A stretch of 64,000 nucleotides of DNA from Myotis daubentonii (GCF_963259705.1 NC_081846.1:54713205-54777204), one strand, 5' to 3'; positions 43,095-55,036 are shown, numbered from the stretch's first letter. The notes: generated by a model from the sequence alone, not told the origin. A program made the numbers and translations.

Positions 43095-43760
43095 TAAGTA
43101 ATGCATAGAGCACCAAAGACCTATGAAACAACACCAAACATTCTAAAATGCATGTAATTGGAGTCCCAGAAAGAGGAGATGGTAACACAGAGAGAGAAAA
43201 AAGTTTTAAATATACTTTAAATTTTTCCAAAATTAATGGAAAATATAAACTGATAGATTCTAGAAGCATAATAAAAGAAGCCAGACACTGAGATTCTATT
43301 CACATGAAATTCTAGTACAGGCAAAACTAATCTAAGGTGAAAGAAATCAGGTGGGTCTGGTGGGGTGGCTTGGAAATGTCTGGGAAAGAAATGTCTTCCT
43401 GGGATGATAAAATGCTCTGTATCTTGATAAGGTGTGGGTTACATGGGCACAAACATTTGTCAAAACTTACACATCTGGCCGAAACCGGTTTGGCTCAGTG
43501 GATAGAGCATTGGCTTGAGGACTGAAAGGTCCCAGGTTCGATTCCGGTCAAGGGCATGTACCTGGGTTGCGGGCACATCCCCAGTAGGAGATGTGCAGGA
43601 GGCAGCTGATCGATGTTTCTCTCTCATCAATGTTTCTAACTCTCTATCTCTCTCCCTTCCTCTCTGTAAAACATCAATAAAATATATTTTTTTTAAAAAA
43701 CTTACACATCTGTACACTTAAAATATGCACATTTCACTGTATGTAAATCTCAATTTAATT
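43095..43760 (+). mobile_element. Old L1 pieces (ORF1-like and 3' end)
   Basis: 43095-43275 (GGAGTCCCAGAAAGAGGAGA) resembles decayed L1/HAL1 ORF1. 43280-43760 (CAGGCAAAACTAATCTAAGG; GGGTTACATGGGCACAAACA; CATTTCACTGTATGTAAATC) is a typical L1M 3' end. A SINE at 43478 interrupts it. Confidence 0.6.
43478..43696 (+). mobile_element. Ves SINE
   Basis: Perfect 16-bp target duplication AAAACTTACACATCTG (43462 and 43697). Confidence 0.97.
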
Positions 43761-43779
43761 TTTAAAATTTTAAGAGCTA

Positions 43780-44440
43780 TTGTTTGGCTTGGGGGGAAAA
43801 AACAAAAACATTATAAAAATCATGAGGGAAAAGTTTAGAAACTTGGAGAACAGATCCAATAGGCCTAAAATATGAATAATAGAAACTCCAGAAGGAGAAA
43901 TTGAAGCATCAAAGAGGGATAATAATTCCAGAAATAAAAGAAAGAGCTTTCCCTGGAATAAGAAAAATTCAAGCTTACAATAAAAAGAGTTCACTGATTA
44001 AGGAAGTAAGGGAAGAAAGGAGGAATAGAAGGAGGGAGGGAAGGAGAAACAGAGAAAGGAAGGGAATATACCTTGGCATATCTTAGTAAACGTCACAAAT
44101 TTCAAGCATAAAAAAGAACTGTAACAAGCGTCAGAGTTAAAGAAGTTATTCATAAAGGGGAAAAAATCAGATTGGCATCAGCAACATCGGGAAATAGAAA
44201 GAATACAACATTGACAGAATACTGAGAGGAAATATAATTCAAAAATCCTATACCTAGCCAAGATATCATTCAAAAACAAGTTATTTACAATGGAAAAATT
44301 ATACCGTCCACTTGCCAAGCATAGTAAAGATGCTTGCAGATATATAAGAACACAGAGAGACATAAACCATCCAAGGAAAAAAATATTCAAGATAGTACTC
44401 TAACAAAACAACTCATGTATCAGAATAACGACATTTAAAT
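43780..44440 (+). mobile_element. Old L1/HAL1 ORF1 remnant
   Basis: AACTCCAGAAGGAGAAATTG, TCCTATACCTAGCCAAGATA and TCATTCAAAAACAAG correspond to ORF1 regions; a purine-rich run at 44005-44060 interrupts it. Frames lost. Confidence 0.5.
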
Positions 44441-44498
44441 ATAAGAAAATGACAGAGGAGGACAGAGATAAGCAGTGAACCTTATAATGCATATAGCT

Positions 44499-44705
44499 CA
44501 GGGTTTCTCAACTTTGGCATGTGGACTAGATCATCACTGGGGAGAGCGGGGGGAGCCTGTACATTGTGGGATGTTTGACATGGCTCTGGCTTCTACCCAC
44601 TGGATGTCAGTAGCCTCTCCCCTCCCTAATTGTGAAAACCAAGAATATCTTCAGACATTGCCGAATGCTCCCTAGGCAACTTAATACTCCCCAGGTTTAA
44701 AAGCA
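44499..44705 (+). mobile_element. MER20-type hAT element
   Basis: CAGGGTTTCTCAACTTTGGC start, CATTGTGGGATGTTTGACAT, CTACCCACTGGATGTCAGTA, CTTCAGACATTGCCGAATG follow MER20. Confidence 0.85.
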
Positions 44706-45245
44706 CAAAAATAGTTTATAATTATTAACTCAGGTAATAACAAAGTGATAAAAGTGCTAAATAAGTGCTTTTGAAATAGAAGAGACATAGTACTGTGAAA
44801 AATCTAATAATAATCTGAAACTAAAGTAGAATATATTTCAGCAAAACCTAGGCATTGGATGCAGATTATGAATGCAATAAGAAAAAAAATCAAATAATTT
44901 GTAAGGACAAAATAAAACAATGTTTTTGCTGATATAATATATATCTAGAAAGAATAAATAAATTTTAATGAAAATAAAATAGAATTAATAATGAAATGTT
45001 TTACGACTTTTTAATATTACATTTGAGAAGGAACTATACAAAAATCAGTAACTCTTCTCCATACTACCACAACCATCTAGAAAGAACAATGGAAAACAGC
45101 TATTTATAATTTATGACAATAAAACAAAATATTTAAAAGCACATTTAATAAAGACCACATAGGACCTACATGAAGAAAACTCTAAGATCTTGCAGATTTA
45201 TTGCAGAACTAATAAAAGTTTCCTTAGTTTCAGGGCTCTGCACTT
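44706..45245. other. AT-rich, nothing recognised
   Basis: No gene or repeat recognised. Confidence 0.4.
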
Positions 45246-45309
45246 GTGGTGTGGTAGACAGCATATGGCCTCCAAAGATGTCCATGCCTAATTCCCAGAA
45301 CTGTGGGTA

Positions 45310-45937
45310 CCCTATATAATAAAGAGGTAATATGCAAATTGACCATCATGCCCTCACACAAGATGGCCACCCCAAGATGGCCAGCAGGGGAGGGCAGTTG
45401 TGGGCAATCAGGCCAGCAGGAGAGGGCAGTGAGGGGAACCAGGCCTGCAAGGGAGGACAGTTGGGGGGGCACCAGGCCAGCAGGGGAGGGCAGTTAGGGA
45501 CGACCAGGCCAGCAGGGGAAGGCAGTTGGAGGGGACCGGACCAGAAGAGGAGGGCAAGTTAGGGGCAACCGGGCTGGCAGGGAAGGGCTATTGGGGAGGA
45601 CCAGGCCTGCAGAGGAGGGCAGTTAGGGGCAACTGGGCCGGCAAGGGAGGGCAGTTGGGAGGGACCAGGCCTGCAGGGGAGGGCAATTGGGGGCTATCGG
45701 GCTGGCAGGGGAGCAGTTAGGCATTGATCAGGCTGGCAGGGGAGTGGTTAGGGGCTGATCAGGTTGGCAGGCAGAAGCGGTTAGGGGCAATCAGGCAGGC
45801 AAGCAGGAGAGCAATTGGAAGCCAGCAGTCCCTGATTGTGAAAGGGATGTCCAACTGCTGGTTTAGTCCCGATCCCACAGGGCAGTCGGACATCCCCCAA
45901 GGGGTCTGAGTTTGGAGAGGGTGCAGGCTGGGTTGAA

Positions 45938-45986
<49 letters not shown>

Positions 45987-46018
45987 CAGTGCGTGAATTT
46001 CGTGCACCAGGCCTCTAG
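45310..46018 (+). mobile_element. Helitron with 32-bp minisatellite and long (CA)n
   Basis: CCCTATATAATAAAGAGGTA after A (TC changed to CC), AAGATGG motifs at 45360 and 45373. Tandem AGGCCTGCAGGGGAGGGC-type units run 45400-45720 and change into AGGCAGGC/GGTTAGGGGC units like those of 36027. (CA)n at 45941-45983, hairpin GCGTGAATTTCGTGC, CAGGCCTCTAG at 46018 before T. Confidence 0.93.
45941..45983 (+). repeat. (CA)n microsatellite at Helitron 3' end
   Basis: About 21 CA units just upstream of the terminal hairpin. Confidence 0.97.
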
Positions 46019-46386
46019 TATTAAATATGTTACTTTGCAACTATAATTAAATTAAGGATCTTGAAATGGGACGTTACCTTGGGCCTGGTGTAATCACAAA
46101 GACCCTTATAAAGGGAAGCAGGAGCATGAGAATGAAAAAGAAAGACTTGTCACTAGCTCAGAAGATGGAACCAGGAATCGAGAATGAAGACAACCTCTGG
46201 AACCTGGAAGGGCAAAGGAATAGGTTCTCCCGTAGAGCCTTCAAAAGAAATGCAAACCAACTGACACCTGATTCCAGACCAGTGAAACCACATAAAACTT
46301 CTGACCTCCAGAACTGTAAGAGGATAATTTGAGTTGTTTTAAGCAATCAAGTATGTGGTAGTTGGCTACTGCATCAGGAAGAAACA

Positions 46387-47174
46387 AATATAAACCCCTT
46401 CCAAATTTCTGGAAGAGGTTTTAGCAACAGGTTCACTGGGTAATGATTTTGTAAAATTTGCACAAGTAATACATTTTAACCACAATTAATTAAGACCACT
46501 GTCTCTTTTCACTCCACTTTTCTTCCATCGCTCTTCTGATATTGGGAAAGAGTGGCTGCAGGCGTGTTGAGGATCCTGCTAAGGGAAGCTGCATTAAGGA
46601 CATATACTTTTGCTTTAGTTGCACATATATATGTGGTCAGTTTCATGAGTTATTGCTAGCCACCCCATTATAGGAATGGCTTTCAGAATACTTCTGTACC
46701 ATTCTGTTCTGACTCATCCAATGCAAGTACAAAGGCAGAGGTCACATTACATAATAAATGTGGCCTATGGCATGCACACTGGAAATATCCAGAAATATTG
46801 GAGGAAAATGTCTGAAGCCATGTATGGACCCTGAAGCTAGTCTGATGAAAACTCCATAAAATTTCAAGGGGAGAATACAGTACCCATTTATTATTATCAA
46901 AACTACCAATAATTTCTTACAATGCTTAATTAACCGTGTGAAGAATCATATGCCCTCATCTGATGAACAATGCTCCCTTGGAACAAACTCTGGTATTATA
47001 AGCAGGCTAAGTAAAAATTTTGCAAATGTATTGTGACATGTTATTGCAATAGGAACAAGGCTCACTTTTAAGCCCTACATTACCAGACCACTGTATTCTA
47101 ATTATGGGAAAATAATACTATATATTGTCACTGACAACTTCCATCTTCAAAGCCAGCAAAAGTGTGTTGATTTC
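46387..47174. other. Nothing recognised
   Basis: Unique-looking sequence between two opposed copies of the same old repeat. Confidence 0.4.
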
Positions 47175-47402
47175 TTTTCACATGGTATCACTCCAACCTC
47201 TTATTCTACTTCTTGCATTTTTAAGAGCCCTTGTGATTATACTAAACACACCTGGATAATCCAGGGAAGTCTCCCCATCTCAAGCCCTTAACTTAATCAC
47301 ATCTGTAAAGTCTCTTTTGCCATATAAGGTAATATTTTCATAGGTTCCAGAGCTTAGGACATGGACATCATAAGGAAGCCATTATTCTGCCTACCATGCC
47401 AG
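47175..47402 (-). mobile_element. Ancient MaLR/MLT-like LTR repeat, reverse
   Basis: CACCTGGATAATCCAGGGAA, TCTCCCCATCTCAAGCCCTT, CCATTATTCTGCCTACCATG: the complement of the 45246 family. Confidence 0.6.
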
Positions 47403-48388
47403 TTGATAGTACAACCACCAAGAAAGGACCCTTCATTCCACACAGCTTTCAAACACAGTGATTCAACTTAATGGGATATAGCCTAAGGATGAAAAAAATT
47501 GTAAAGAAATCTTAAAAACTGTTTTCAGTGATTATATTGCTGGTAGTATTATTATTGGTATTTTTATTGTGAGACTCTTGTGAGTATATTGGGGGGGGGG
47601 GGTCAAGTAATTAGACTACTGAGGTAGGAAACAGATTTTCAGTATAAGAGGAAATGGAGACTTGCGGCATAAGAGAAAGCCAATACAAATTTAAGACTGA
47701 AGAAAGTTAAATAAAACTCTAGAGTCTTGCATTAGAATTGGAAATATCAGTACAAACCAATGATGTAATTTATTTTATAATTTTATTACGTGTGTGTGTG
47801 TGTGTGTAATTCCTAGTAACAATGAGCACCTTTAGCATCCAAACTGTGGTTTCTAATGTCCACTTCACACCAAAATGAACTATTTGATTTCATGTAAGGA
47901 GTGGGAAATGGAAATTAGATGAACCATTTAGAATTCAAGATGAGGCTGAAATATATTATACAAGAAAGGAAATGATGCTATCGAAGGCTACAGGACTCCT
48001 GTCAAAAGCACTCAAGATTTACACTGAATAGGCCATCCTGAGTGGAAGTGGGACAAATTGATAATAACTACAAATGAATTATAACACATCAAGTAAGTTT
48101 AAATCCATACATTCACAATATTATTGTCACCTTTGGCAAATATTGGGAAGACAACTTACTATTTTGAAAACTGGCACATAAATGGGGAGGATTCATTTAC
48201 CTTGTAACCAAATAGTGAGAGTAATACTTTACATAAGTATTGTAGGTATTAAGTGAAAAAATGATCGAATTTTTAAATCCCATTTGCAAACTCTAATAGA
48301 TTAATAGTTCTAGGTATAATCTCTTGGCTAATAGAGAGACAAAAAAGTGACATCTCTTTGGGCGGACATAAAAAGAGACAGACAGACA
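47403..48388. other. Nothing recognised
   Basis: AT-rich with a G run (47590-47602) and (TG)9 at 47790-47808. Confidence 0.4.
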
Positions 48389-48396
48389 TCATAGAA

Positions 48397-48631
48397 CAGT
48401 GATGGTGAACCTATGACACGCGTGTCAGAGGTGACGCGCAAACTCATTTTTTTGGTTGATTTTTCTTTGTTAAATGGCATTTAAATATATAAAATAAATA
48501 TCAAAAATATAAGTCTTTGTTTTACTACGGTTGCAAATAGCAAAAAATTTCTATATGTGACACAGCACCAGAGTTAAGTTAGGGTTTTTCAAAATGCTGA
48601 CACGCTGAGCTCAAAAGGTTCACCATCACTG
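48397..48631 (+). mobile_element. hAT MITE with perfect 8-bp duplication
   Basis: Inverted ends CAGTGATGGTGAACC and GGTTCACCATCACTG; duplication TCATAGAA at 48389 and 48632. 235 bp, no coding capacity. Same family as 50975-51209. Confidence 0.95.
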
Positions 48632-48639
48632 TCATAGAA

Positions 48640-50112
48640 GTACACAATATTACATTTCAAGTAATCTTACCACAAAACACCCCCCTAAGCATGATAAACC
48701 TCTAGATATATCAATAGATGGGTAAATGGGAATTCGTTATACTATTATGAAATACTGGAATTTTCTATAATAAAAAGATTTTTTTAATTTTCAGAATACT
48801 TTTTCTAAAAGGAGGGGGAAGAAGGCAAAAATGTAAAATATTTCAAAATCAACTAGTGTATTATCCTTTACTTTTAAACTTTTTAGGGCTGTTTGAAGTA
48901 CATTTTTTCCATATGAGAAAGGTTCCCATAAAATCTCTAAAATGAGCATTGCCACACAGAATCAGACAGACCAGCCATATTATTCAAAGTACTGGAGCAG
49001 CCTCCCTGTCTGCCAGAAAAACCACGTGGGTTCAAAGCAGGACCTTTATTTTCAGTTTACCATTATGATTCTCCTGCTGTGTGTACCTTCAGGATCGGAA
49101 AGGAAAAACGTGTATTTCAGTAGGTAGAGGAGGAAGTGGAGCTGACTACAGTTAAAGAGGTAACAGAGCAAACATGGAAGGATATTTAAAACTTTCTAGT
49201 GTCTAACACTTTACTATAATTTACTCAAATACACAAGAACTAGAGTATCTACAATGTCTGGACAAAAGTCCTCTGGCACCCTTAGGTTTCTGCAGTGCTG
49301 CTTTAATTTTATTTTTTAAAGGAGAAGATGCTATAACAGAAAAGGAATGAAATAATGATAAACTATCTAGAGTTTCTTGCATACATAAGAGGTAAGCAGC
49401 TAAGACGCAATGAAAGGATATGAGTGGGAAGTGTGTGACCCATGTAGTTGATACTGCTGGAAGCTTGAATGAAAAGTTGAAAGGCTTTATGATTAGGCCA
49501 GACTAGATAGATAGCGAGGCAATTAGAATCATTCATTGCTGCAAGGCATCAGGCCAACGTGAATTACAACCCAAACTGAATGAAACAGAATAGAAAATAG
49601 AAAAGCCTTTAATGAAAATGTTGGAGAACTCACCAGGGATGGGGAAAGTGCCAAATAACTGGAAGATGGCTAAGTAAACTAAAAGGTCTATTCTCCCATC
49701 AATGCACAAGGGATTTACAAGTTTAACTCTCATTGCTGTTAATAGGAATTCTATGTGTGATCCAAGGGTGTACTCATGGAGAAAATGCATCTATTAGTGT
49801 CTCGATTGGCCTCTCTTGAGCCAACACTGGAAAATGTTCCAAATTGTGTGGTAGTTTGGTGACAGGGACTAACAGAGGCTAGAATGAAAACCACCAGCTT
49901 AGCATCACCTTGTAATCCTCTGATAGTACAAGATCCCTTATGAGCAACGAGTAAAATATATTCTATGCAACTCTTCATAATGTTTAATTTGTAAACATTT
50001 GGAAATTAACTTCCAGAAATAAAAGTAAAGAAAAAGCAAAGGGCAGAAATTCCTATTCGATTGAAAAGTCTGTCTTTGAAAAAGTAAAGCATATCTTTAA
50101 GTCATTTTCTAC
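48640..50112. other. Nothing recognised
   Basis: No gene or repeat recognised. Short frames near 48942-49127 and 49533-49978 resemble nothing I know. Confidence 0.4.
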
Positions 50113-50113
50113 C

Positions 50114-50250
50114 TTTTGCTAACTTATCAAATAATAATAGCTACCATATTGCTTAATATGCCCAGACATATTTTGCTAACTTATCAAAGAAATCTTTTGC
50201 TAACTTATCAAATAATAACAGCTACCGTATTCCTTAATATGCCCAGACAT
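50114..50250 (+). repeat. Local direct duplication
   Basis: TTTTGCTAACTTATCAAATA at 50114 recurs at 50195, followed both times by AGCTACC and TTAATATGCCCAGACAT. A partial third copy starts at 50172. Offset 81 bases. Confidence 0.9.
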
Positions 50251-50430
50251 TGTATCAGATGTTTTACTAAGGATTCTATTTAACCATTACAACTAGTCTA
50301 TGAAATAAACAGCATTATCCCTATTTCACAGACAAGAAAACAAACTGAGGCATTAAGAAATTTCCCAGGATCACCCATCTTAAATCCATGTCTGTCAGAT
50401 CACATCTAATCTGCATGCCAGAGCTTGTGA
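50235..50430 (-). mobile_element. MIR SINE
   Basis: TATCCCTATTTCACAGACAA, ACAAACTGAGGCATTAAG and CCAGGATCACCCATCTTAA are the reverse MIR core. Confidence 0.8.
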
Positions 50431-50814
50431 CAAGATTTAATCAAGTTCTGACATTATTTATTGGCCTATCTAACAAAGGTGGGGTTTTTGTTTTTTATGA
50501 AGGTACTTGAATAATGGACAAGCTATCAAAACCAGCATCAATTCCCATTATATGATGTGTTGAAATTTTTGTCAACACTCAGTAGAAATAGACTACATTG
50601 AAATAATTTGTTGTTCAAAATACCAAATAGTAAGAGAATTAGCAACGTAGGATCTTCAGAGAAGGGATAGATAAATTTTACCCCATTTTCTTAATTCCAG
50701 CTACATGGGGAAAATAAACACAAATGAAGCAAATTCTATAGGTTTTCAATGCATACACAATTCCATTCAGCCTCTCCTCACCGGGTTACTAGCAATGCCA
50801 TGGTTAGTCTAGTG

Positions 50815-50954
50815 CAGTGGTTCTCAACCTTGGCTGCACATTAGAATCATCTAGGAATCTATTTAAAATCCTGATTTCTGAACGAGGCCCAGAAATCAGG
50901 ATTTTAAAAGATTCCCAGGTGATTCTAATGTGCAGCCAAGGTTGAGAACCACTG
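50815..50954. mobile_element. Palindromic MER5-type hAT MITE
   Basis: CAGTGGTTCTCAACCTTGGC and its complement at the other end, with near-complete inverted symmetry over about 60 bases per arm. Imperfect 8-bp flanks GTCTAGTG and GCTTAGTG. Confidence 0.88.
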
Positions 50955-50974
50955 GCTTAGTGAGTAAGCCCAGG

Positions 50975-51209
50975 AGGCGATGGCGAACCTTTTGAGCTCG
51001 GCGTGTCAGCATTTTGAAAAACCCTAACTTAACTCTGGTGCCGTGTCACATACAGAAATTTTTTGATATTTGAAACCATAGTAAAACAAAGATTTATATT
51101 TTTGATATTTATTTTATATATTTAAATGCCATTTAACAAAGAAAAATCAACCAAAAAAATGAGTGCACATGTCACCTCTAACACACGTGTCATAGGTTCA
51201 CCATCACTG
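50975..51209 (-). mobile_element. hAT MITE, reverse copy
   Basis: Complement of the 48397 element: GCGATGGCGAACCTTTTGAG start, GGTTCACCATCACTG end. The left end is slightly diverged and no clear duplication is seen. Confidence 0.9.
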
Positions 51210-51362
51210 ATCTATGTAATGTGAATTTAAGCATACCAGGGAGGCTCCAGACCCAACATATCTTCTTCCCACCCTGTCAGCTGACTCCTGAGGCAAGCAT
51301 TTCATCCTTTAACTAAATGATCTCTACCGTGGTTAATCATTAGAAGTATCTGGGGCATTTCT

Positions 51363-51582
51363 CTCTCTCTTTTTTTTTTGTTTTTGTTTTTAGAGAGATA
51401 GGAAGGGAGAGAAAGAGAGAGGGATATCCATGTGAGAGCAAAACATCGATTAGCTGCCTCCTGCATGTTCCCCACTTGGGATCAAGCCTGAAACTGGGCA
51501 TGTGCCCTGACCAGGAATGGGACCAGCAACCTTTCCATGCACGGGATGATGCACAACCAGCTGAGCCAACCCAGCCAGGGGA
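51363..51582 (-). mobile_element. tRNA-derived bat SINE
   Basis: Reverse copy between CTGGGGCATTTCT (51350) and CTGGTGCATTTCT (51583), a 13-bp duplication with one mismatch; ends CTGAGCCAACCCAGCCAGGG. Confidence 0.92.
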
Positions 51583-51699
51583 CTGGTGCATTTCTAAAAC
51601 ACATGGATACCCTAGTTTCAGTCCCAAATATTCTTATTTTAGCCTGGGCATCTGGGGTTTTTTGTTTGTTTGTTTATGTTTTGTTTTGCTTTGCTTTGT

Positions 51700-51908
51700 T
51701 TCATTAATACATTTTTATTGATTTCAGAGAGGAAGGGAGAGGAAAAGAGAGAAATATCAATGATGAGAGAGAATCACTGAGTGGCTGCCTCCTGCACACG
51801 CCCTACTGGGGATCAAGCTCACAGTCCAAGCATGTGCCCTGACCGGGAATTGAATGGTGGCCTCCTGGTTCATAGGTCGATGCTCAACCATTGAGCCATG
51901 CCAGTTGG
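51700..51908 (-). mobile_element. Ves-type SINE (subfamily 2)
   Basis: ATTTTTATTGATTTCAGAGA, GGGATCAAGCTCACAGTCC, CAACCATTGAGCCATGCCAG. Confidence 0.93.
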
Positions 51909-52464
51909 GTAATACTGTCTTTTCTTTAAAAATGTGCAATTTTATTGGTAAAATATGATTTTTTTTCTAATTCAAAATAATAACTTCATTTTACCAAACA
52001 TTTTATTTCTGTTCTACAAAGGAAGTGATGTAGCAAAAATATCACCAAGAAACTGATAAATTTGAACAAAAGCTGAAACTCTTTCAGTTCATGATCTATA
52101 AAACAAGCTCACACAGAGAAACTGTTTAATTCCATGTTTTAGAAACTATAAAGTACCATGACAGACCAATAAAAAGGAACATTTTAGTTAGATTCACAAA
52201 CAACATACTATCCTATTACTCCATTTGGAAGAAGTAATGAATATTGTATACCTGAAATAAAATCCTAGTTCTTTTTTAAAAAATGTAAATTGTCCATTTG
52301 TTTTGCTCATATTTACATCCTTAAATAAAGTTTTAAAGGATCCTTTGCAGATTTACTTTCTTTCTTGAGTAAATTCCTTTTTGAATCAATTTTTCTTCAT
52401 ATTGCTTTTTGTAGTAGTCCTGAGAGAGATTAATTTTCATTTCATTTATCTTAATACCATTGCT
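51909..52464. other. Nothing recognised
   Basis: AT-rich unique sequence. Confidence 0.4.
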
Positions 52465-52660
52465 AGTAATCATTACTCTAAAACCAGACTGCCTGAGTTC
52501 AAATCCTGACTCAAAACTGTTGCCATAGGCAAGTCACTTAACCTGTCTATCTTCATCTTAAAAATAGGAATAATAATAGTATCTCTCTCATATGACTGTT
52601 ATAAGAATTAATTTAGTTAATATCCATGTCATAAAGCATTAAGTATTTGTTATTATCATA
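52465..52660 (+). mobile_element. MIR SINE
   Basis: AAACCAGACTGCCTGAGTTC, GGCAAGTCACTTAACCTGTC, ATAATAATAGTATCTCTCTC are the MIR core in forward orientation. Confidence 0.85.
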
Positions 52661-52872
52661 ATACTTTTAATATTTTAAAAATATATATTTCTTCCAGAGT
52701 TGCTTAAAGAAAGAAAATCTGAATATTGGTTGACTCTTAAATACCTGATTTTAATTTCTATTCCATTTTATATCAAGTTAAATCCAAGTGCACTCGTTTG
52801 AGGTAAGGGTTGGTGGCATAGTAATAATAACCTGACATAGGATGTAAATTACAGCATAGAAAATATAATCAA

Positions 52873-53263
52873 GTAGAGGCCTGGTGCACAAGATTCATGC
52901 ACTGGAGGGGAGTCCCTCACCCCGATCTGTGCCCTCTCACAGACCAGGACCCCTTGGGGGATCCCCCGGGGATTGGGCCTAAGCCAGCAGTCAGACATCC
53001 CTCTCGCAGCCTGGGGCTCTCACAGCCTGGGACCCCTCGCTCTTTATCACCCACTGGCAGCGGAGGCGGGAGAGGCTCCCGCCAACGCCACTGCACTCGC
53101 CAGCTGTGAGCCTGGCTTGTGGCTGAGCCGTGCTCCCCCTGTGGAAGTGCACTGACCACCAGGAGGCAGCTCCTGCATTGAGCATTTGCCCCCTGGTGGT
53201 CAGTGCAAGTCATAGCAACTGGTCGTTCAGTCGATTTGCATATTACCCTTTTATTATATAGGA
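52873..53263 (-). mobile_element. Helitron, reverse
   Basis: GTAGAGGCCTGGTGCACAAG with hairpin (GTGCACAAGATTCATGCAC) at 52873; minus-strand 5' end TCCTATATAATAAAAGGG at 53263. Inverted CTCF-like motifs 53150-53205. CTAG has become CTAC. Same subfamily as 12185-12629. Confidence 0.93.
53150..53205. promoter_or_regulatory. Inverted pair of CTCF-like motifs in a Helitron
   Basis: CACTGACCACCAGGAGGCAG and GCCCCCTGGTGGTCAGTG. Binding inferred only. Confidence 0.4.
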
Positions 53264-53364
53264 GGGGCAAATGGTAATTAGTATGTATAAGTAGTCCATG
53301 AAATTTTACAAGGGTTCTTAGATTATTACCAGCGAAGAAAGAGTGCATTAAAACAAAACTAGAG

Positions 53365-53562
53365 GCCTGGCCAGTTTGGCTCAGTGGATAGAGCGTAAGC
53401 CTGTGGACTGAGGGTCCTGGGTTTGATTCTTATCAAGGGCTTGATCCCCAGTAGGGGGTGTGCAGGAGGCAGCCAATTCATGATTCTCTCTCATCATTGA
53501 TGTTTCTATCTCTCTCTCCCTCTCACCTTCCTCTCTGAAATCAATAAAAATATAATTTTTAA
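53365..53562 (+). mobile_element. Ves-type SINE
   Basis: 10-bp duplication AAAACTAGAG (53355 and 53563). The middle part (CATGTACC to CATCC) is shortened compared with other copies. Confidence 0.93.
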
Positions 53563-53572
53563 AAAACTAGAG

Positions 53573-54786
53573 AATTGTCTATTTGCTTGTTTTGTGTTAA
53601 ATCCCTGAGATTTATTTCAGTGAGACCAATAAACAGAGAGAATGAAATAAAAAGGCAGAAGGTCAAAGTGTCATAAATGCTGTTAAACAGTTAAAGTATT
53701 CGATAAAGGCTCTACACTTGAGGCTCATTGCAACGCATTGGAAAAAAAGATCTTTCCATATTTAGACACAAGCAATAGCAAGCCAAACACTCTAAAACAG
53801 ATGTGATACTGTTATATAACAACACACAGACCCATATTTATTTTATCATTGCTACCTATGTGGCCTATAGTGTTAATAGGAAACCTGATTTGATTTACAT
53901 GATATAATATTTGGAAGCTGCTCTGATTATTCTATCCTAATTAGCAGGATGTCTGGTAAAAGTCAGCAAACAACATAATCCCCCAGTTTGATACTAAAAA
54001 CTAAATCTAAAATCTCCATAATATTTTTAAAACAAACAAACTAGGACATGAGGTGTTTTTTTTTTTTTCCTGGATTCATCTTTTTCAAAAATTTCCAAGA
54101 TCATTCCAGTCGATACATAAGATAGGGCACATATTGTCAAGGATAAGTTGTTAAAGTGAATATGAAATGTGCTTCTCAAAATATCGTTTACACATTTACC
54201 AGATGGTAAAATAAACATGTAAATTGTTATCAAGTATACACTAAGTTTGTATTAAAATTTTAAGCACTGTAGGAAGGGTGTAAAAATTTCCACATATTGT
54301 ATTATTTGTTCACTTAATAGTTTATTAGCATTTTATAAATATTTTCTTTAAGAAAAATTTTATTTAAATGGTCAGAGGATTCCTATGGTGCTGATTAGAA
54401 CTAAAGAAGCTAGAAATTTAATTAGAAAATGCAGAAAACCATTTTTCTCTTATCCATTCATTTAGTCAAAGGTAAAGAATATTTTTTAATTCCAATTAAA
54501 TCCATAGGCTAATACAACTAACTTAATGCCTCTGTGAGATATGGCATTAAGGAGAAAAATGATTTAGTGAACATGAACCCTTTTATACTGAGGATTATCC
54601 AGAACATCCCAGGTTATACGGAGTCCTCTGCTCATCACTGTCAGTTACCACAATAATTTAAAATATTTATGAAAGAATGTTTACAAAAAATAAAAATAAA
54701 ATTAGATCTCTATGAAGTTTCTATCTTTTCCATTCAATTCGGGTTCATACTTCATGGACAGTTTTTTGTTTTGTTTGTGTGGGGTT
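53573..54786. other. Nothing recognised
   Basis: AT-rich unique sequence. Confidence 0.4.
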
Positions 54787-55036
54787 AATCTTCACCCAAG
54801 GATATTATTTCCATTGATTTTTAGAGAGAGTGGAAGGAAGGAGGGGGGTTGGGGGGTAGAGAGAAAGGAAACATGGATGTGAGAAAGACACATCCATTGG
54901 TTGCCTCCCAACATGTCTGAACTAGGGCTGGGAATGGAACCTGTAATCTAGGTCCGTGCCCTTGACAGGGAATCAAGCCCCCAACCCTTCAGTGCCCAGG
55001 CTGATGCTCTAACCACTGAGCACACAAGTCAGGGCA
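54787..55036 (-). mobile_element. Older tRNA-derived bat SINE
   Basis: CATTGATTTTTAGAGAGAGT, GGGAATCAAGCCCCCAACCC, GCTCTAACCACTGAGCACAC. Confidence 0.8.

Larger units (their letters stand above)
45246..46386 (+). mobile_element. Ancient MaLR/MLT-like LTR repeat, split by a Helitron
   Basis: GTGGTAGACAGCATATGGCC, CCAAAGATGTCCATGCCTAA before the Helitron; TTAAATTAAGGATCTTGAAA, CACAAAGACCCTTATAAAGG, TCTGACCTCCAGAACTGTAA after it. The same family lies in reverse at 47175-47402. The family name is my best guess. Confidence 0.6.
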
